A DNA stretch of 64,000 nucleotides. It comes from Alkalibacterium thalassium (GTDB lineage Bacteria > Bacillota > Bacilli > Lactobacillales > Carnobacteriaceae_A). The notes under the pieces were generated by a model. That model worked only from the letters and a program-made list of their open reading frames with translations. It searched no databases and was not told the DNA's origin. Shown in pieces: positions 47,259-55,859 of the stretch. The translations under genes and the position numbers were made by a program. The stretch lies in contig NZ_FNFK01000003.1 of assembly GCF_900101165.1 (NCBI RefSeq), forward strand, positions 25,963 through 89,962. The letters run 5' to 3'. How positions within the stretch are numbered: the stretch's first letter is position 1; each line of letters opens with the position of its first letter.

Positions 47259-48329
47259 TTAAAATGTTTTTATAGTCTCGAGTACTGACCGGTCAAAGGT
47301 TCTGACGATCTGGTAGACCATTTCTTTTGCCGCTTCATAGTCATCAATACGGAATAGAGACTGATGGGTGTGGATATATCGTGCCGGTACACCGATCACG
47401 GCACTTGGTATGCCTTCATTTAATGTATGTGCCGCAACAGCATCCGTACCCCCTTTGGAAACGAAATACTGATAGGGAATATTATTCGTCTCTGCTGTAT
47501 CAATAAGATAATCCTTCATTTCTCTGGAGAGGATCATCCCTGGATCCTGAATTCTCAAAAGGAACCCGTCGCCCAGACGGCCGAAAGCTTCTTTATCTCC
47601 GTTCAGGTCATTTGCCGGGGAACAGTCGACAGCCAGGAACGCATCCGGCTTGAATTTTCTGACAGATCCTTTTGTTCCTCTTAGTCCTACTTCTTCCTGA
47701 ACATTGGCTCCGGCAATCAGTGTACTCGGCAGCTGCTCTTCTTTTAATTGCTTCAGAAGTTCAAGAACAAGTGTGACACCATAGCGGTTGTCCCAGGCCT
47801 TTCCAGCAAAGGTTTTTTTGTTTGCCATCTGGATGGTCTCAACGACTGGTACGATAGGATCTCCAGGACGTACGCCGTATTCTTCCGCTTCTTCCTTGGA
47901 CTCAAAGCCTCCATCAAACAGAATCGAGTCAATAGAAATCGACGTGTTCTTCTTGTCTTTCAGAAGATGCGGCGGTATCGAGGACGATACAAGCGGGTAC
48001 TCCCCTTTTTTAGTCTGAATCGTAAAACGCTGGGATGACACCACATAAGGATTCCATCCACCGATGGGAAGAACTTTAACCAGTCCTTTTGATGTAATGG
48101 ATGAGACCATAAAGCCTACTTCATCCATGTGTGCAGCAAGCATCAATTTTGGTGCATCCGGTGTCTGTGATTCTTTCACTCCAAACAGTCCACCCAGTCC
48201 GTCCGTTTCTATCCGGTCAACCAGTCCGTTCATTTCACTTCGCATAAAGTCGCGGACATTATGTTCAAATCCGCTGATTCCCTGAAGTTCAGTTGTTCGT
48301 TTGATCATCTGATATGTTTCTTCATTCAT
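47259..48329 (-). CDS. M42 family metallopeptidase (glutamyl aminopeptidase-like)
   Basis: A 356-residue dinuclear zinc or cobalt aminopeptidase of the PepA/YsdC type. Metal and catalytic motifs are AAHMDEVGFMV, AWDNRYGV (bridging Asp), NVQEEVGLRGTKG (catalytic Glu and ligand) and VDCSPA. Family members remove acidic N-terminal residues in Lactobacillales (PepA); others act broadly, so specificity is inference. It is first in the run to ytpR and murC, like B. subtilis ytoP near ytpR. Confidence 0.9.
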   Translation of the reverse strand: MNEETYQMIKRTTELQGISGFEHNVRDFMRSEMNGLVDRIETDGLGGLFGVKESQTPDAPKLMLAAHMDEVGFMVSSITSKGLVKVLPIGGWNPYVVSSQRFTIQTKKGEYPLVSSSIPPHLLKDKKNTSISIDSILFDGGFESKEEAEEYGVRPGDPIVPVVETIQMANKKTFAGKAWDNRYGVTLVLELLKQLKEEQLPSTLIAGANVQEEVGLRGTKGSVRKFKPDAFLAVDCSPANDLNGDKEAFGRLGDGFLLRIQDPGMILSREMKDYLIDTAETNNIPYQYFVSKGGTDAVAAHTLNEGIPSAVIGVPARYIHTHQSLFRIDDYEAAKEMVYQIVRTFDRSVLETIKTF

Positions 48330-48525
48330 ATATAATCGTCAGTCAGACTGACTCTATCCCCCAGTATAAGATTTCGGGCCACTATCTCCCGCTGTACTCT
48401 CATTATTATACACAAAACCCGGTTCAAATTTAAGTTAAACCTAGTTTGCTTGTGTTACACTATTATTCTAAGGTATGATAAAATAAGAGACGAAAGCGTT
48501 ATTTATTCGAAATGGAGGAGTTCTA

Positions 48526-48885
48526 ATGTATATAAAAAAGGAAGAAATGAAAGAAACAAAGACGTACTCTACGGAGGACTGGATGTATCTGGGTGGTTCA
48601 GTTGTGGTTTCCTTTATTCTGGGTATGCTGACCTTTGCATTCTTTAAAAAGAATAAGTCACTAAAGGCTGACGATATTTTAAAATCCATAAAAAAAGAAT
48701 TTCTTAAAGAAGGACCAATCGACGGGTCGTGGATTGAATTATCCAAAGTGCCATGGAAAAAATTTGCTTATGAAACAGATGTTTATTACGGTGGGATCTC
48801 ACGCTATGAAGAAAGCAAGCTAGTTCAATATGAATTCATCGTCGATGCTTATACTGGCAGCCTGATCGACCTTTACAGAGTTTAA
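48526..48885 (+). CDS. PepSY-like membrane-anchored small protein
   Basis: A 119-residue protein with one membrane helix (about residues 20-41), then a domain whose close (YEFIVDAYTGSLIDLYRV) matches the PepSY-type ending. A short charged N-terminus suggests cytoplasmic N-in and an outer PepSY part. PepSY domains modulate peptidases, and the divergent neighbour is an M42 peptidase, but no link is shown. GGAGG lies 7 nt before ATG. It has its own terminator. Confidence 0.7.
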   Translation: MYIKKEEMKETKTYSTEDWMYLGGSVVVSFILGMLTFAFFKKNKSLKADDILKSIKKEFLKEGPIDGSWIELSKVPWKKFAYETDVYYGGISRYEESKLVQYEFIVDAYTGSLIDLYRV

Positions 48886-48946
48886 ATGAAAATGAGTCTG
48901 CTTCAGCATGTGCTGATCTTGCTCATGATATTAGACGAATAAATAA

Positions 48947-49008
48947 CCTCAGACGCTTGATCTGTCCCTGCTCTAAGCAGAAGATCTAGTATCTGAGGCT
49001 TTTTTTAT
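48947..49008 (+). terminator. Terminator after the PepSY-like gene
   Basis: CCTCAGA pairs with TCTGAGG, with inner GATCT/AGATC and CTGCT/AGCAG helices, then seven T residues on the plus strand. It overlaps the end of trmB. Confidence 0.85.
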
Positions 49009-49643
49009 TTAAACATGACCACAGCTTTATAAATCCTGTTGCCTTTTTTAGAGAACTTTTCTTCATACTCTGTCATTACATTGTCTTCTACATCACTATT
49101 GTGCAGATCCAGATACACTTTTTCCAGCACCGCATCATATTTGGAGAAGCTGGTCAATGAATATTCGAATAGCTTCTGATTATCCGTCTTGAAATGAAGT
49201 TCGCCTTTATCATTTAGAATCGTCTCATAGACTGACAGGAATGACTTGTAAGTGAGTCTCCGCTTCTCGTGTCTATTTTTTGGCCATGGATCAGAAAACG
49301 TAAGATAGATGCGGTCGACTTCTCCAGCTTCAAAGTACTCTCTCAGATCCTTTGCGTTGACCTGCATCAGCTGCAGATTAGGCAGCTCTTCGTCAATCTG
49401 TTTTTCCAGAGCAGACACGATTACACTTGTCTGTAATTCTATGCCGATAAAGTTGATTTCAGGGTAGCGTTTTGCCATTTCAATAATGAAACGCCCTTTC
49501 CCGCAACCAATTTCTATGTGTAAAGGCTGGGCTTTCTCAAATCTTTCTGTCCATTTCCCTTTTGATTTTTCCGGTTTTTCAACAACATAATGTTTGTATT
49601 CCAGCAACTTTTCCTGGGCATATGGTTTATGACGTAATCTCAT
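49005..49643 (-). CDS. trmB: tRNA (guanine(46)-N(7))-methyltransferase TrmB
   Basis: TrmB adds a methyl group to N7 of G46 in tRNA. The SAM motif EIGCGKGRFI is near residue 47 and the diagnostic SDPWPKNRHEKRRL is at about 116-129, followed by the late FKTDN. Length is 212 residues. It lies downstream of ytmP, as in Bacillus (ytmP-trmB), with a terminator between them. Confidence 0.97.
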   Translation of the reverse strand: MRLRHKPYAQEKLLEYKHYVVEKPEKSKGKWTERFEKAQPLHIEIGCGKGRFIIEMAKRYPEINFIGIELQTSVIVSALEKQIDEELPNLQLMQVNAKDLREYFEAGEVDRIYLTFSDPWPKNRHEKRRLTYKSFLSVYETILNDKGELHFKTDNQKLFEYSLTSFSKYDAVLEKVYLDLHNSDVEDNVMTEYEEKFSKKGNRIYKAVVMFK

Positions 49644-49666
49644 TTAAACACTCCTCGTTAGTTCAG

Positions 49667-49701
49667 CAAAAAAGGGAGCAGATCGTTAAACCTGTCCCTG
49701 C
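49667..49701 (-). terminator. Terminator after ytmP
   Basis: Minus-strand GCAGGGACAG pairs with CTGCTCCC, then TTTTTTGC. Confidence 0.7.
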
Positions 49702-49712
49702 ATTCATTTATT

Positions 49713-50492
49713 TTATGATAATAGCTGATTCAATTTGATCAAATACTGGTTCATTCTCAGATAATCCTGTTTCTGATGACTGGTTTTGATGTCAAACAGC
49801 AGGTTGGCTGTACCGTACCAGTAGAATTTACTTGTAGTGGCACCTGGGGTAAATGGAATCATCGCTGTAATCCAGTCGTCCCAGTTCTGGTGATCGATAT
49901 AGCGTTCCAGGAGCTGACTCAAGTCGGCTACAGGATCAGCAAGCAGTGCTGAATCCCAGTCAACCAGATACAGTTCTTCTTCAGAAGACATAAGAAAATT
50001 CTTATGTGAGATATCACCATGGCAGACCATTTTATTTTCCATCTGATCATCAGCAGGCATGTGCTTTTCCAAGTACGATACGGCTTGTCTGATTGATGGA
50101 TGGGCAATAAGATCGGGCGCCAGGCCATAAACCGCATTGTAGTAAAAGTCAGATGGAGAGAGCACTTTCCCTCCTAGACGATGCAGCATTCTCTTCAGAC
50201 TTTGAGACTGATGAACTTTTCTGATCATCTGAATCACACTTGAAGAAGTCATCTCTTCTTTGAATAAGGTCCGGCCATTGCACCATTCCTGGGCAGTGAG
50301 CACATCGCCGTTCCCTATCCGCTTTGTCCATACGAGTCTGGGAGAGATCCCTTCAAGAGACAATGCTGCCAGAAAAGGCGATGAATTCCGCTTGAGAAAT
50401 AAACGTTCTTCGTTTTTCGTTCCCATATAAGCTTGACCTGTTTCTCCACCAATGGGATGCAGCTGCCACCCCGTTTCTCTCTCTAACTCCAT
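49713..50492 (-). CDS. ytmP: Phosphotransferase family protein, YtmP-like
   Basis: A 259-residue choline/aminoglycoside-kinase-type enzyme. The catalytic loop is HGDISHKNF near residue 158 and the metal motif LVDWDSALLADP near 178. The GGETGQAYMG start is the nucleotide loop. The substrate is unknown. I start at ATG 50492 (MELERETGWQL), with AAAGGA 9 nt before; an ATG at 50543 also has a fair AAGGTG site, so 17 more residues are possible. It lies beside trmB as in B. subtilis. Confidence 0.85.
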   Translation of the reverse strand: MELERETGWQLHPIGGETGQAYMGTKNEERLFLKRNSSPFLAALSLEGISPRLVWTKRIGNGDVLTAQEWCNGRTLFKEEMTSSSVIQMIRKVHQSQSLKRMLHRLGGKVLSPSDFYYNAVYGLAPDLIAHPSIRQAVSYLEKHMPADDQMENKMVCHGDISHKNFLMSSEEELYLVDWDSALLADPVADLSQLLERYIDHQNWDDWITAMIPFTPGATTSKFYWYGTANLLFDIKTSHQKQDYLRMNQYLIKLNQLLS

Positions 50493-50617
50493 AGTATTCA
50501 ATCCTTTATATGTTCTTCTTATGTCGCTCAATAATAAAGACATTTACGCACCTTCTATTGTAGAAAGAATTATCGGTTCCGTCAAGCGCATGCATGTTCT
50601 TTTTTTATCTCTCAGTC

Positions 50618-51478
50618 TCATCTAACTATTTCGCCACATTGCTGTTCAATTTCTTTAAGGTATTCAGCCTGCAGAGCAGTCGTCAAGTCGCCAGGATTAT
50701 CAGTGAACAGTACTCGTTCATCGATGCGTCTGACTGGCATGACCTCAATCGTCGTACTTGAACAGAATACTTCCTCTGCTTCGTACATTTCTTCCAGTGA
50801 AAACGGTCTGTCGACTACTGAAATATCCAGCTTTTCTGCACATTTCTTCCACACAAGCTTTGTCACCCCAGGTAAAATGAGATTCCCGTCAGGATGAGTA
50901 ATCACTTCTCCGTTTTTTACGATCGCTATGTTTGAGGCAGAGCATTCTGTAACGGTCCCATCTCGATGAAGAATGGCTTCTTCGGCATTCTTTTTATGTG
51001 CTTCATGCTTGGCCATGATATTTCCGAGTAAAGAAATCATCTTGATGTCACATTTCAGCCAGCGTATATCTTCCGTTACGATCGTGTCAATCCCTTTCAC
51101 CTGCTTGACAGCATCCCTTTCGACCGCTGTCATCGTCCCAGTCAGCATTGGATGGACGCCTGCATCCGGGTACATATGGTTCCTGGGTGAAGAAATCCCG
51201 CGCGTCATCTGCAGATAAAGATTGCCGGTGTCGATATTTGTTTCTTCAAGCAGCCGGTTGACGAGTGATTTCATCTCGTTTCGACTATAAGGCACAGCCA
51301 TTTCGATTTTTCCAGCACTAGAATAAAATCTGTCAATATGCTCATCCAAACAGAAAAAGCGGCCATTATATGCTCTGATCACTTCATAGATTCCGTCTCC
51401 GAACTGATACCCCCGGTCTTCCGGATCGATTTTAACTTCACTTCTATCTACAATCTCACTATTCCATATCACTTTCAT
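50618..51478 (-). CDS. dat: D-amino acid aminotransferase
   Basis: A fold-type IV PLP transaminase of 286 residues that interconverts D-alanine and D-glutamate for cell wall synthesis. The start RGYQFGDGIYEVIR, the Schiff-base lysine in CDIKMISLLGN near 145 and the GVTK loop near 205 match Dat. Branched-chain aminotransferases share the fold but differ at the YQFGDG start. It stands 20 nt after ecsB, possibly in one transcript. Confidence 0.94.
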   Translation of the reverse strand: MKVIWNSEIVDRSEVKIDPEDRGYQFGDGIYEVIRAYNGRFFCLDEHIDRFYSSAGKIEMAVPYSRNEMKSLVNRLLEETNIDTGNLYLQMTRGISSPRNHMYPDAGVHPMLTGTMTAVERDAVKQVKGIDTIVTEDIRWLKCDIKMISLLGNIMAKHEAHKKNAEEAILHRDGTVTECSASNIAIVKNGEVITHPDGNLILPGVTKLVWKKCAEKLDISVVDRPFSLEEMYEAEEVFCSSTTIEVMPVRRIDERVLFTDNPGDLTTALQAEYLKEIEQQCGEIVR

Positions 51479-51498
51479 GTCGTTCTCCCCTTATCCTG

Positions 51499-52701
51499 CT
51501 AGCCCAATCTTCTGCGCACATATACTGAATTGAACCCAAAAGCGAACAGTGTACTGATCAAAAAGACTATCCCTGTGGCCTCCCAACCCCCGTTTAAAGA
51601 TCCCAGAGAAAAGATAATACTCGTTATAATCAGTGTCACGTTCAATAATTTTTGGATGGCTTTTATTTTATCAGTATTTGTATAAGGATACAATTTAAAA
51701 TGAACAGATTCGTTTAGAACTTGTTTTAGAGGAAGAAGCTGAAAACCGATCAGATAAATAAACAGAACACTCACAAGTGTTCTAAGCCATAATACAGGAG
51801 TGAAGTATATGACAATCAGTCCAATAGTCAGAAGTCTGACATACAATCCGCTGAAAGCCGTCTGTCTTATAAATACTCTACTGATGTAATACATATGCGG
51901 ATCAGTTTTAGAGCTGATGATGCTAATTAAAGGATCGAACCCCTTCATACGCTTGACTTTATTCTGTCCATAAGGCGTTTCTATGAAAAGATTGATCAGC
52001 CTGTATATCCCCTGAACTCGTTTCTGTTCCACCTCGATCATTCTGTCCCAGTTCCAGAGCTTTTTACGGGAAAAAATAAAGACCAGGTAAAGGAGCCCAG
52101 AAAGTCCTCCAAGGGCTAATGCTAGGCCGGCCCATAGGGAAACGAAAAGACTCAGCCCGAGGGTCCCCAGTATCAGAATGTGTCTACCTATATTAATAGT
52201 TCGTATCAACGATAGACTGTCCGACTGAAATGAATGATACCGGACCAGCAGATCGATCAGCTTCAAACAGATCAACACAGCTATCCAGCTTAAACTGTAT
52301 GCCTGACCAGTTATGTTCAAAGCTTCCATTAAAGGCATCGTAAGAGTCGCAATCACAGTCATTCCCGCACTTAAAAACAGGCCGCTTACAAGCAAGTGCC
52401 GCCTCATGATCGGAGCCATCTGCTTTTCAAGAGGCAGGAGATAAATGCCATCAGCTGGTTCGATCAGTGTCCTTATTCCACCTACTGGCAAGACAGAGTA
52501 TACGATCACAACAAGCAATAAACGCGGAAGAAAATCCGTTGGAGCAACGGTTTCGACGTAATCTGAATAAGTAAACCCTAATGCACCCGTCAGGATCATC
52601 AGGGCAATGACAAAGTGATCATTGAACACGTATTTAAGATATTTGCCAAGCCGACTGTAATACTCATTAGTTCTCTTTTTAAACATGTCTCTGATCGTCA
52701 T
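51499..52701 (-). CDS. ecsB: ABC transporter permease EcsB
   Basis: A 400-residue membrane partner of EcsA with about nine or ten helices (first pair around residues 25-70). The Ecs transporter affects secretion and peptide processing in Firmicutes. I start at 52701 (MTIRDMFKKRTNEYY) with AAGGG nearby, directly after the ecsA stop, and not the open frame to 52746. ecsC is not present after it. Confidence 0.93.
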   Translation of the reverse strand: MTIRDMFKKRTNEYYSRLGKYLKYVFNDHFVIALMILTGALGFTYSDYVETVAPTDFLPRLLLVVIVYSVLPVGGIRTLIEPADGIYLLPLEKQMAPIMRRHLLVSGLFLSAGMTVIATLTMPLMEALNITGQAYSLSWIAVLICLKLIDLLVRYHSFQSDSLSLIRTINIGRHILILGTLGLSLFVSLWAGLALALGGLSGLLYLVFIFSRKKLWNWDRMIEVEQKRVQGIYRLINLFIETPYGQNKVKRMKGFDPLISIISSKTDPHMYYISRVFIRQTAFSGLYVRLLTIGLIVIYFTPVLWLRTLVSVLFIYLIGFQLLPLKQVLNESVHFKLYPYTNTDKIKAIQKLLNVTLIITSIIFSLGSLNGGWEATGIVFLISTLFAFGFNSVYVRRRLG

Positions 52702-52702
52702 T

Positions 52703-53437
52703 TTAAAACCCTTCCCTGTCAGCCAGCCGCCCGTACATTTCATCAAGAGTAGCTTCCGGCATGTCGAAGTGTTTTCTTAAGTCAGCCATCGTTCCCATCG
52801 CATATATTTCACCATCATGCATGACCACAAATTTATCACAGATTCGTTCGGCATTTGCCAGTACATGGGTGGACATTAATATAGAGGCCCCGTTACGCTT
52901 ATGTTCTTCCATAAGCTGGATAAGGTCTCTGATAGCCAATGGATCAAGTCCTAAAAAAGGCTCATCAATAATAAACAGAGACGGCTCAATAATAAAGGCA
53001 CAGACAATCATCACTTTCTGCTTCATGCCTTTTGAAAAGTCTGTTGGAAACCACTCAAGCCGCTCAGTCAGCCTGAACAGGTCAAGCAGATGATTCGCTA
53101 TCTCCCAAGCCCGTTCGCGATCAAGACCATATGCCATGATCGTCATCTCAACGTGCTCTTTTAAAGTCAGTTCGTCATATAGCAGGGGAGACTCCGGGAT
53201 GAATCCAATTTTTCTGCGATACGTTTCCGGATCTTCGTTGATCGTTCGGCCATCTATTTTAACTGTTCCTTCGAAAGGCTTCATTAGGCCGATAATATGT
53301 TTGATGGTGGTACTTTTTCCGGCACCATTTAACCCGATCAGTCCGATCAGTTCACCATCTGCAATGTCGAACGATACGGATTTTAAAACAGGTATTCTAC
53401 TGTATCCCCCTGTCAGAGATTCAACTTTCAAGCTCAT
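52703..53437 (-). CDS. ecsA: ABC transporter ATP-binding protein EcsA
   Basis: A 244-residue ABC ATPase. Walker A is GLNGAGKST (near 37), the signature segment is FSKGMKQKV (near 139), Walker B is LFIIDEPFLGLD (near 160) and the His switch is STHVL. It is coupled with ecsB and divergent from hit, as in Bacillus. No special regulation is evident in the 140-bp intergenic space. Confidence 0.95.
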   Translation of the reverse strand: MSLKVESLTGGYSRIPVLKSVSFDIADGELIGLIGLNGAGKSTTIKHIIGLMKPFEGTVKIDGRTINEDPETYRRKIGFIPESPLLYDELTLKEHVEMTIMAYGLDRERAWEIANHLLDLFRLTERLEWFPTDFSKGMKQKVMIVCAFIIEPSLFIIDEPFLGLDPLAIRDLIQLMEEHKRNGASILMSTHVLANAERICDKFVVMHDGEIYAMGTMADLRKHFDMPEATLDEMYGRLADREGF

Positions 53438-53580
53438 ACTACCTATCCTTCCCTGTAAACTAGTGCTTATATTTTACCACACAAAGTGAAGGTTTAAAGA
53501 TTCCAGTAGTGTCTTTTTATTATTTCCCGGCATAATATGATAAACTGTATCTATACTTTACTATGGAAAGAGGGAAAGTC

Positions 53581-54018
53581 ATGAGCGAGTGCATATTCTG
53601 TAAGATTATTGATGGTGAGATCCCGTCCAGAAAAGTCTATGAAGATGATTCAGTCATTGCCATTCTGGATATATCTCAAGTGACTAAGGGACACACTCTA
53701 GTCATTTCCAAAAAGCATGTCAGAAATATTCTCGACTATACAGACGAGCTGGCTGCGGACGTATTTGCGAAAATACCAAAGATAGCACGTGCCGTCCGAT
53801 CATTCGATCCGGAATGTGAAGGGTTAAATCTCCTGATGAACAATGAGGAAATCGCCTCTCAGAGCGTATTCCATGGCCATGTTCATCTGCTACCTAGATA
53901 TAACTCTGATAAAGATGGTTTTGGACTGAAATGGGACACACATTCGGACGATTATTCTGATGACGAGCTGGATGAGATTCGGAACAAAATCGTTAGCACA
54001 CTATCAAAGGAGGGGTAA
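53581..54018 (+). CDS. hit: HIT family protein (HinT-like)
   Basis: A 145-residue histidine-triad nucleotide hydrolase. The triad is in FHGHVHLLPRY near residue 100, and the start CIFCKIIDGEIPS is typical. Such enzymes hydrolyse adenosine phosphoramidates. I start at 53581, seven bases after GAGGG, instead of ATG at 53563. The two Cys of CIFC may bind zinc. It is divergent from ecsAB and followed by yhaH 5 nt later. Confidence 0.95.
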   Translation: MSECIFCKIIDGEIPSRKVYEDDSVIAILDISQVTKGHTLVISKKHVRNILDYTDELAADVFAKIPKIARAVRSFDPECEGLNLLMNNEEIASQSVFHGHVHLLPRYNSDKDGFGLKWDTHSDDYSDDELDEIRNKIVSTLSKEG

Positions 54019-54022
54019 GATT

Positions 54023-54379
54023 ATGAAACATTTTCTATTAGGAAGCTTATCAGGAGTCGTTCTTGGAGGAATTTACGGGCTGGTCAGAACACCCAGACCA
54101 GGAAAGCAGAATCAGGAAATGCTGAAGGCCTATATCGATGATACAACTAACCATGTTCAGGATGTAACGGATAAAGTCAATGACTTGAAATCAGCTGTCA
54201 GCCGATTGACTTCTGAAGTAAATTTTGTACAGACTGAATTCATGAGCGACTTGCAGACAGTGGCAGCCGAGTTTCAGAAAGAAGCTGAACCTCGTATGAG
54301 ACGGATTCAGGAAAAAGCTGAGAAAATTCAGACTGAAGTACAAAAGACAACAGATACTCTATCTTCACCAACCGAATAA
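54023..54379 (+). CDS. YtxH-domain small protein, YhaH-like
   Basis: A 118-residue protein with an N-terminal membrane helix (FLLGSLSGVVLGGIYGLV) and a long coiled-coil tail (about residues 30-110), the YtxH pattern. In Bacillus a YtxH protein (yhaH) lies near hit and prsA, which fits. No enzymatic motif is seen. AAAGGAGG stands 8 nt before ATG. It follows hit in one transcript and ends at a strong terminator. Confidence 0.75.
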   Translation: MKHFLLGSLSGVVLGGIYGLVRTPRPGKQNQEMLKAYIDDTTNHVQDVTDKVNDLKSAVSRLTSEVNFVQTEFMSDLQTVAAEFQKEAEPRMRRIQEKAEKIQTEVQKTTDTLSSPTE

Positions 54380-54415
54380 AAAAACGTTGCCGGCTTGAGG
54401 TCGGCAACGTTTTTT
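54378..54415. terminator. Bidirectional terminator after yhaH
   Basis: AAAAAACGTTGCCG pairs with CGGCAACGTTTTTT around a loop of 9 nt. Confidence 0.93.
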
Positions 54416-54420
54416 GTGTG

Positions 54421-54583
54421 TTGTGAGCCAGATTAATGAATTTATCTGACGAATGGTTCATATCTGACTTTATGGTACATTCGCATGGCGGCCAATAGAT
54501 CTAATGGCTCATAAAACTGGATATGAACCATTTAGCTTGAAAAACCATAGCCAAACTGCCCATAAAACGATATATGGCCTATT
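54421..54583. repeat. Array of related small hairpins
   Basis: Non-coding DNA between convergent yhaH and prsA. At least three hairpins share the pattern ATGG-(n)-TCATA-loop-TATGA-(n)-CCAT: 54451-54482, 54503-54533 and 54558-54579, with a further TGAGCCA/TGGTTCA pair at 54424-54460. The copies diverge, and none has a T run. Confidence 0.6.
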
Positions 54584-54613
54584 CACCTGTTCTCCCTTCC
54601 CCATTATTTACGA

Positions 54614-54653
54614 CAAAAAAAGCACACGGGAGATGATTATCAGCCCATGTGCC
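54614..54653 (-). terminator. Terminator after prsA
   Basis: Minus-strand GCACATGGG pairs with CCCGTGTGC (one mismatch), then seven T residues. Confidence 0.85.
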
Positions 54654-54665
54654 ATAGTCTTAATT

Positions 54666-55697
54666 TTATTCGTTATCTTCTTCTGCTTCTTCTGAGTCAG
54701 ATTCAGTATCGCCATCTGTATCTGCGTCTTCATCACTTTCAGGATCTTCTTCGACGCCATTACCTTCTTCCAAAGGTTCGTCCAACATATCCTGATCCAT
54801 TTCCTGCTGTTCCGGTGCAGGCTCCATGAACTGCTGCATTGCTCCAGTCAGATCTTCGTCTGAAATCTGAACATTCGCGTCACGTACAAGTTTGCCAATA
54901 GCTTCCTGAACCACTGCCTGGTCCTGCATGTAGCTGTCAATGAGCATAGCTTCGATCGTTTCACGTTCTTCTTCCAGTGTACCTTTTTCGCCTTCTTCTA
55001 CCAGTTTAATGATGTGATAGCCGAATTGAGACTCTACTGGTTCCTGAGTGAATTCACCTTCTTCAAGTTCCATTGCTGCTTCTTCGAATTCAGGGACGAA
55101 ACGACCAGGTTCAAGCACAAGTTCTCCGTCACTTTCGATTGTTCCAGTGTCCATAGAATGTTCAGCAACCAACTCACCGAAGTCAGCTCCATCGTTCAGC
55201 TCATCAATGATTTCTTCAGCAAGACCTAAGTCCTCTACAAGAATATGAGCTACAGTTGAATCGATAGTATAGTTCTCGTATGCCTCTTCGATTTCTTCAT
55301 CTGTTATTTCGACATGATCCTGAATAGCTGCTCTCACTTGAAGTGATGTACGCACACTATTTCTCACATCGTCCAGAGACATGCCCTGCATAGCAATCAT
55401 TTCTTCGAACTCTTCAAGGCCGCCATAAGGTTCAGCTTCTTTTTCAAGTTCAGCATCGATATCCTCATCGGATACTTCATCACCATATGCGTGATCAAGA
55501 ATATCTTCAAGCAGGATCTGCTGAAGCATTTGTTCTCCATAAGTCATTCCGCTTTGTGTGACTTCATTTTTCATTCTTTCAAATAATTCATCTTCACGAA
55601 CACGTCCAGCTTCTGTAGAAGCTACTTCAGGACTGCTTGCACATCCTGCCAGTAAAAGTCCTGAACAGGCTACTGCGCCAAATAACATTTTTTTCAT
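54666..55697 (-). CDS. prsA: Foldase lipoprotein PrsA
   Basis: PrsA is a lipid-anchored peptidyl-prolyl isomerase that folds exported proteins. A lipobox LLLAGC (Cys19) follows the signal peptide, and the central parvulin-type PPIC domain spans about residues 135-230 (VAHILVEDLGLAEE...FGYHIIKLVE). The last 50 or so residues are strikingly acidic (Asp/Glu-rich), outside the usual family. Length is 343. It has its own terminator and faces yhaH. Confidence 0.95.
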   Translation of the reverse strand: MKKMLFGAVACSGLLLAGCASSPEVASTEAGRVREDELFERMKNEVTQSGMTYGEQMLQQILLEDILDHAYGDEVSDEDIDAELEKEAEPYGGLEEFEEMIAMQGMSLDDVRNSVRTSLQVRAAIQDHVEITDEEIEEAYENYTIDSTVAHILVEDLGLAEEIIDELNDGADFGELVAEHSMDTGTIESDGELVLEPGRFVPEFEEAAMELEEGEFTQEPVESQFGYHIIKLVEEGEKGTLEEERETIEAMLIDSYMQDQAVVQEAIGKLVRDANVQISDEDLTGAMQQFMEPAPEQQEMDQDMLDEPLEEGNGVEEDPESDEDADTDGDTESDSEEAEEDNE

Positions 55698-55859
55698 ACG
55701 CGTAAATACACATCCTAATTCTTATAATCTAGTGAACGGTCAAGGCTAAAATAATTTGCCATGTCCGTACCTCAATTAATATAACACAGGTCTTAAGAAA
55801 ATGAAAACGTATAAAGCAAATTTTTACTATTTTTCATCAAGCCTTCACAAATAGATCAT

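Noticed and set aside
54421..54583. CRISPR array
   Set aside because: Units are imperfect hairpins with unequal spacing and no unique spacers; no cas genes are near.
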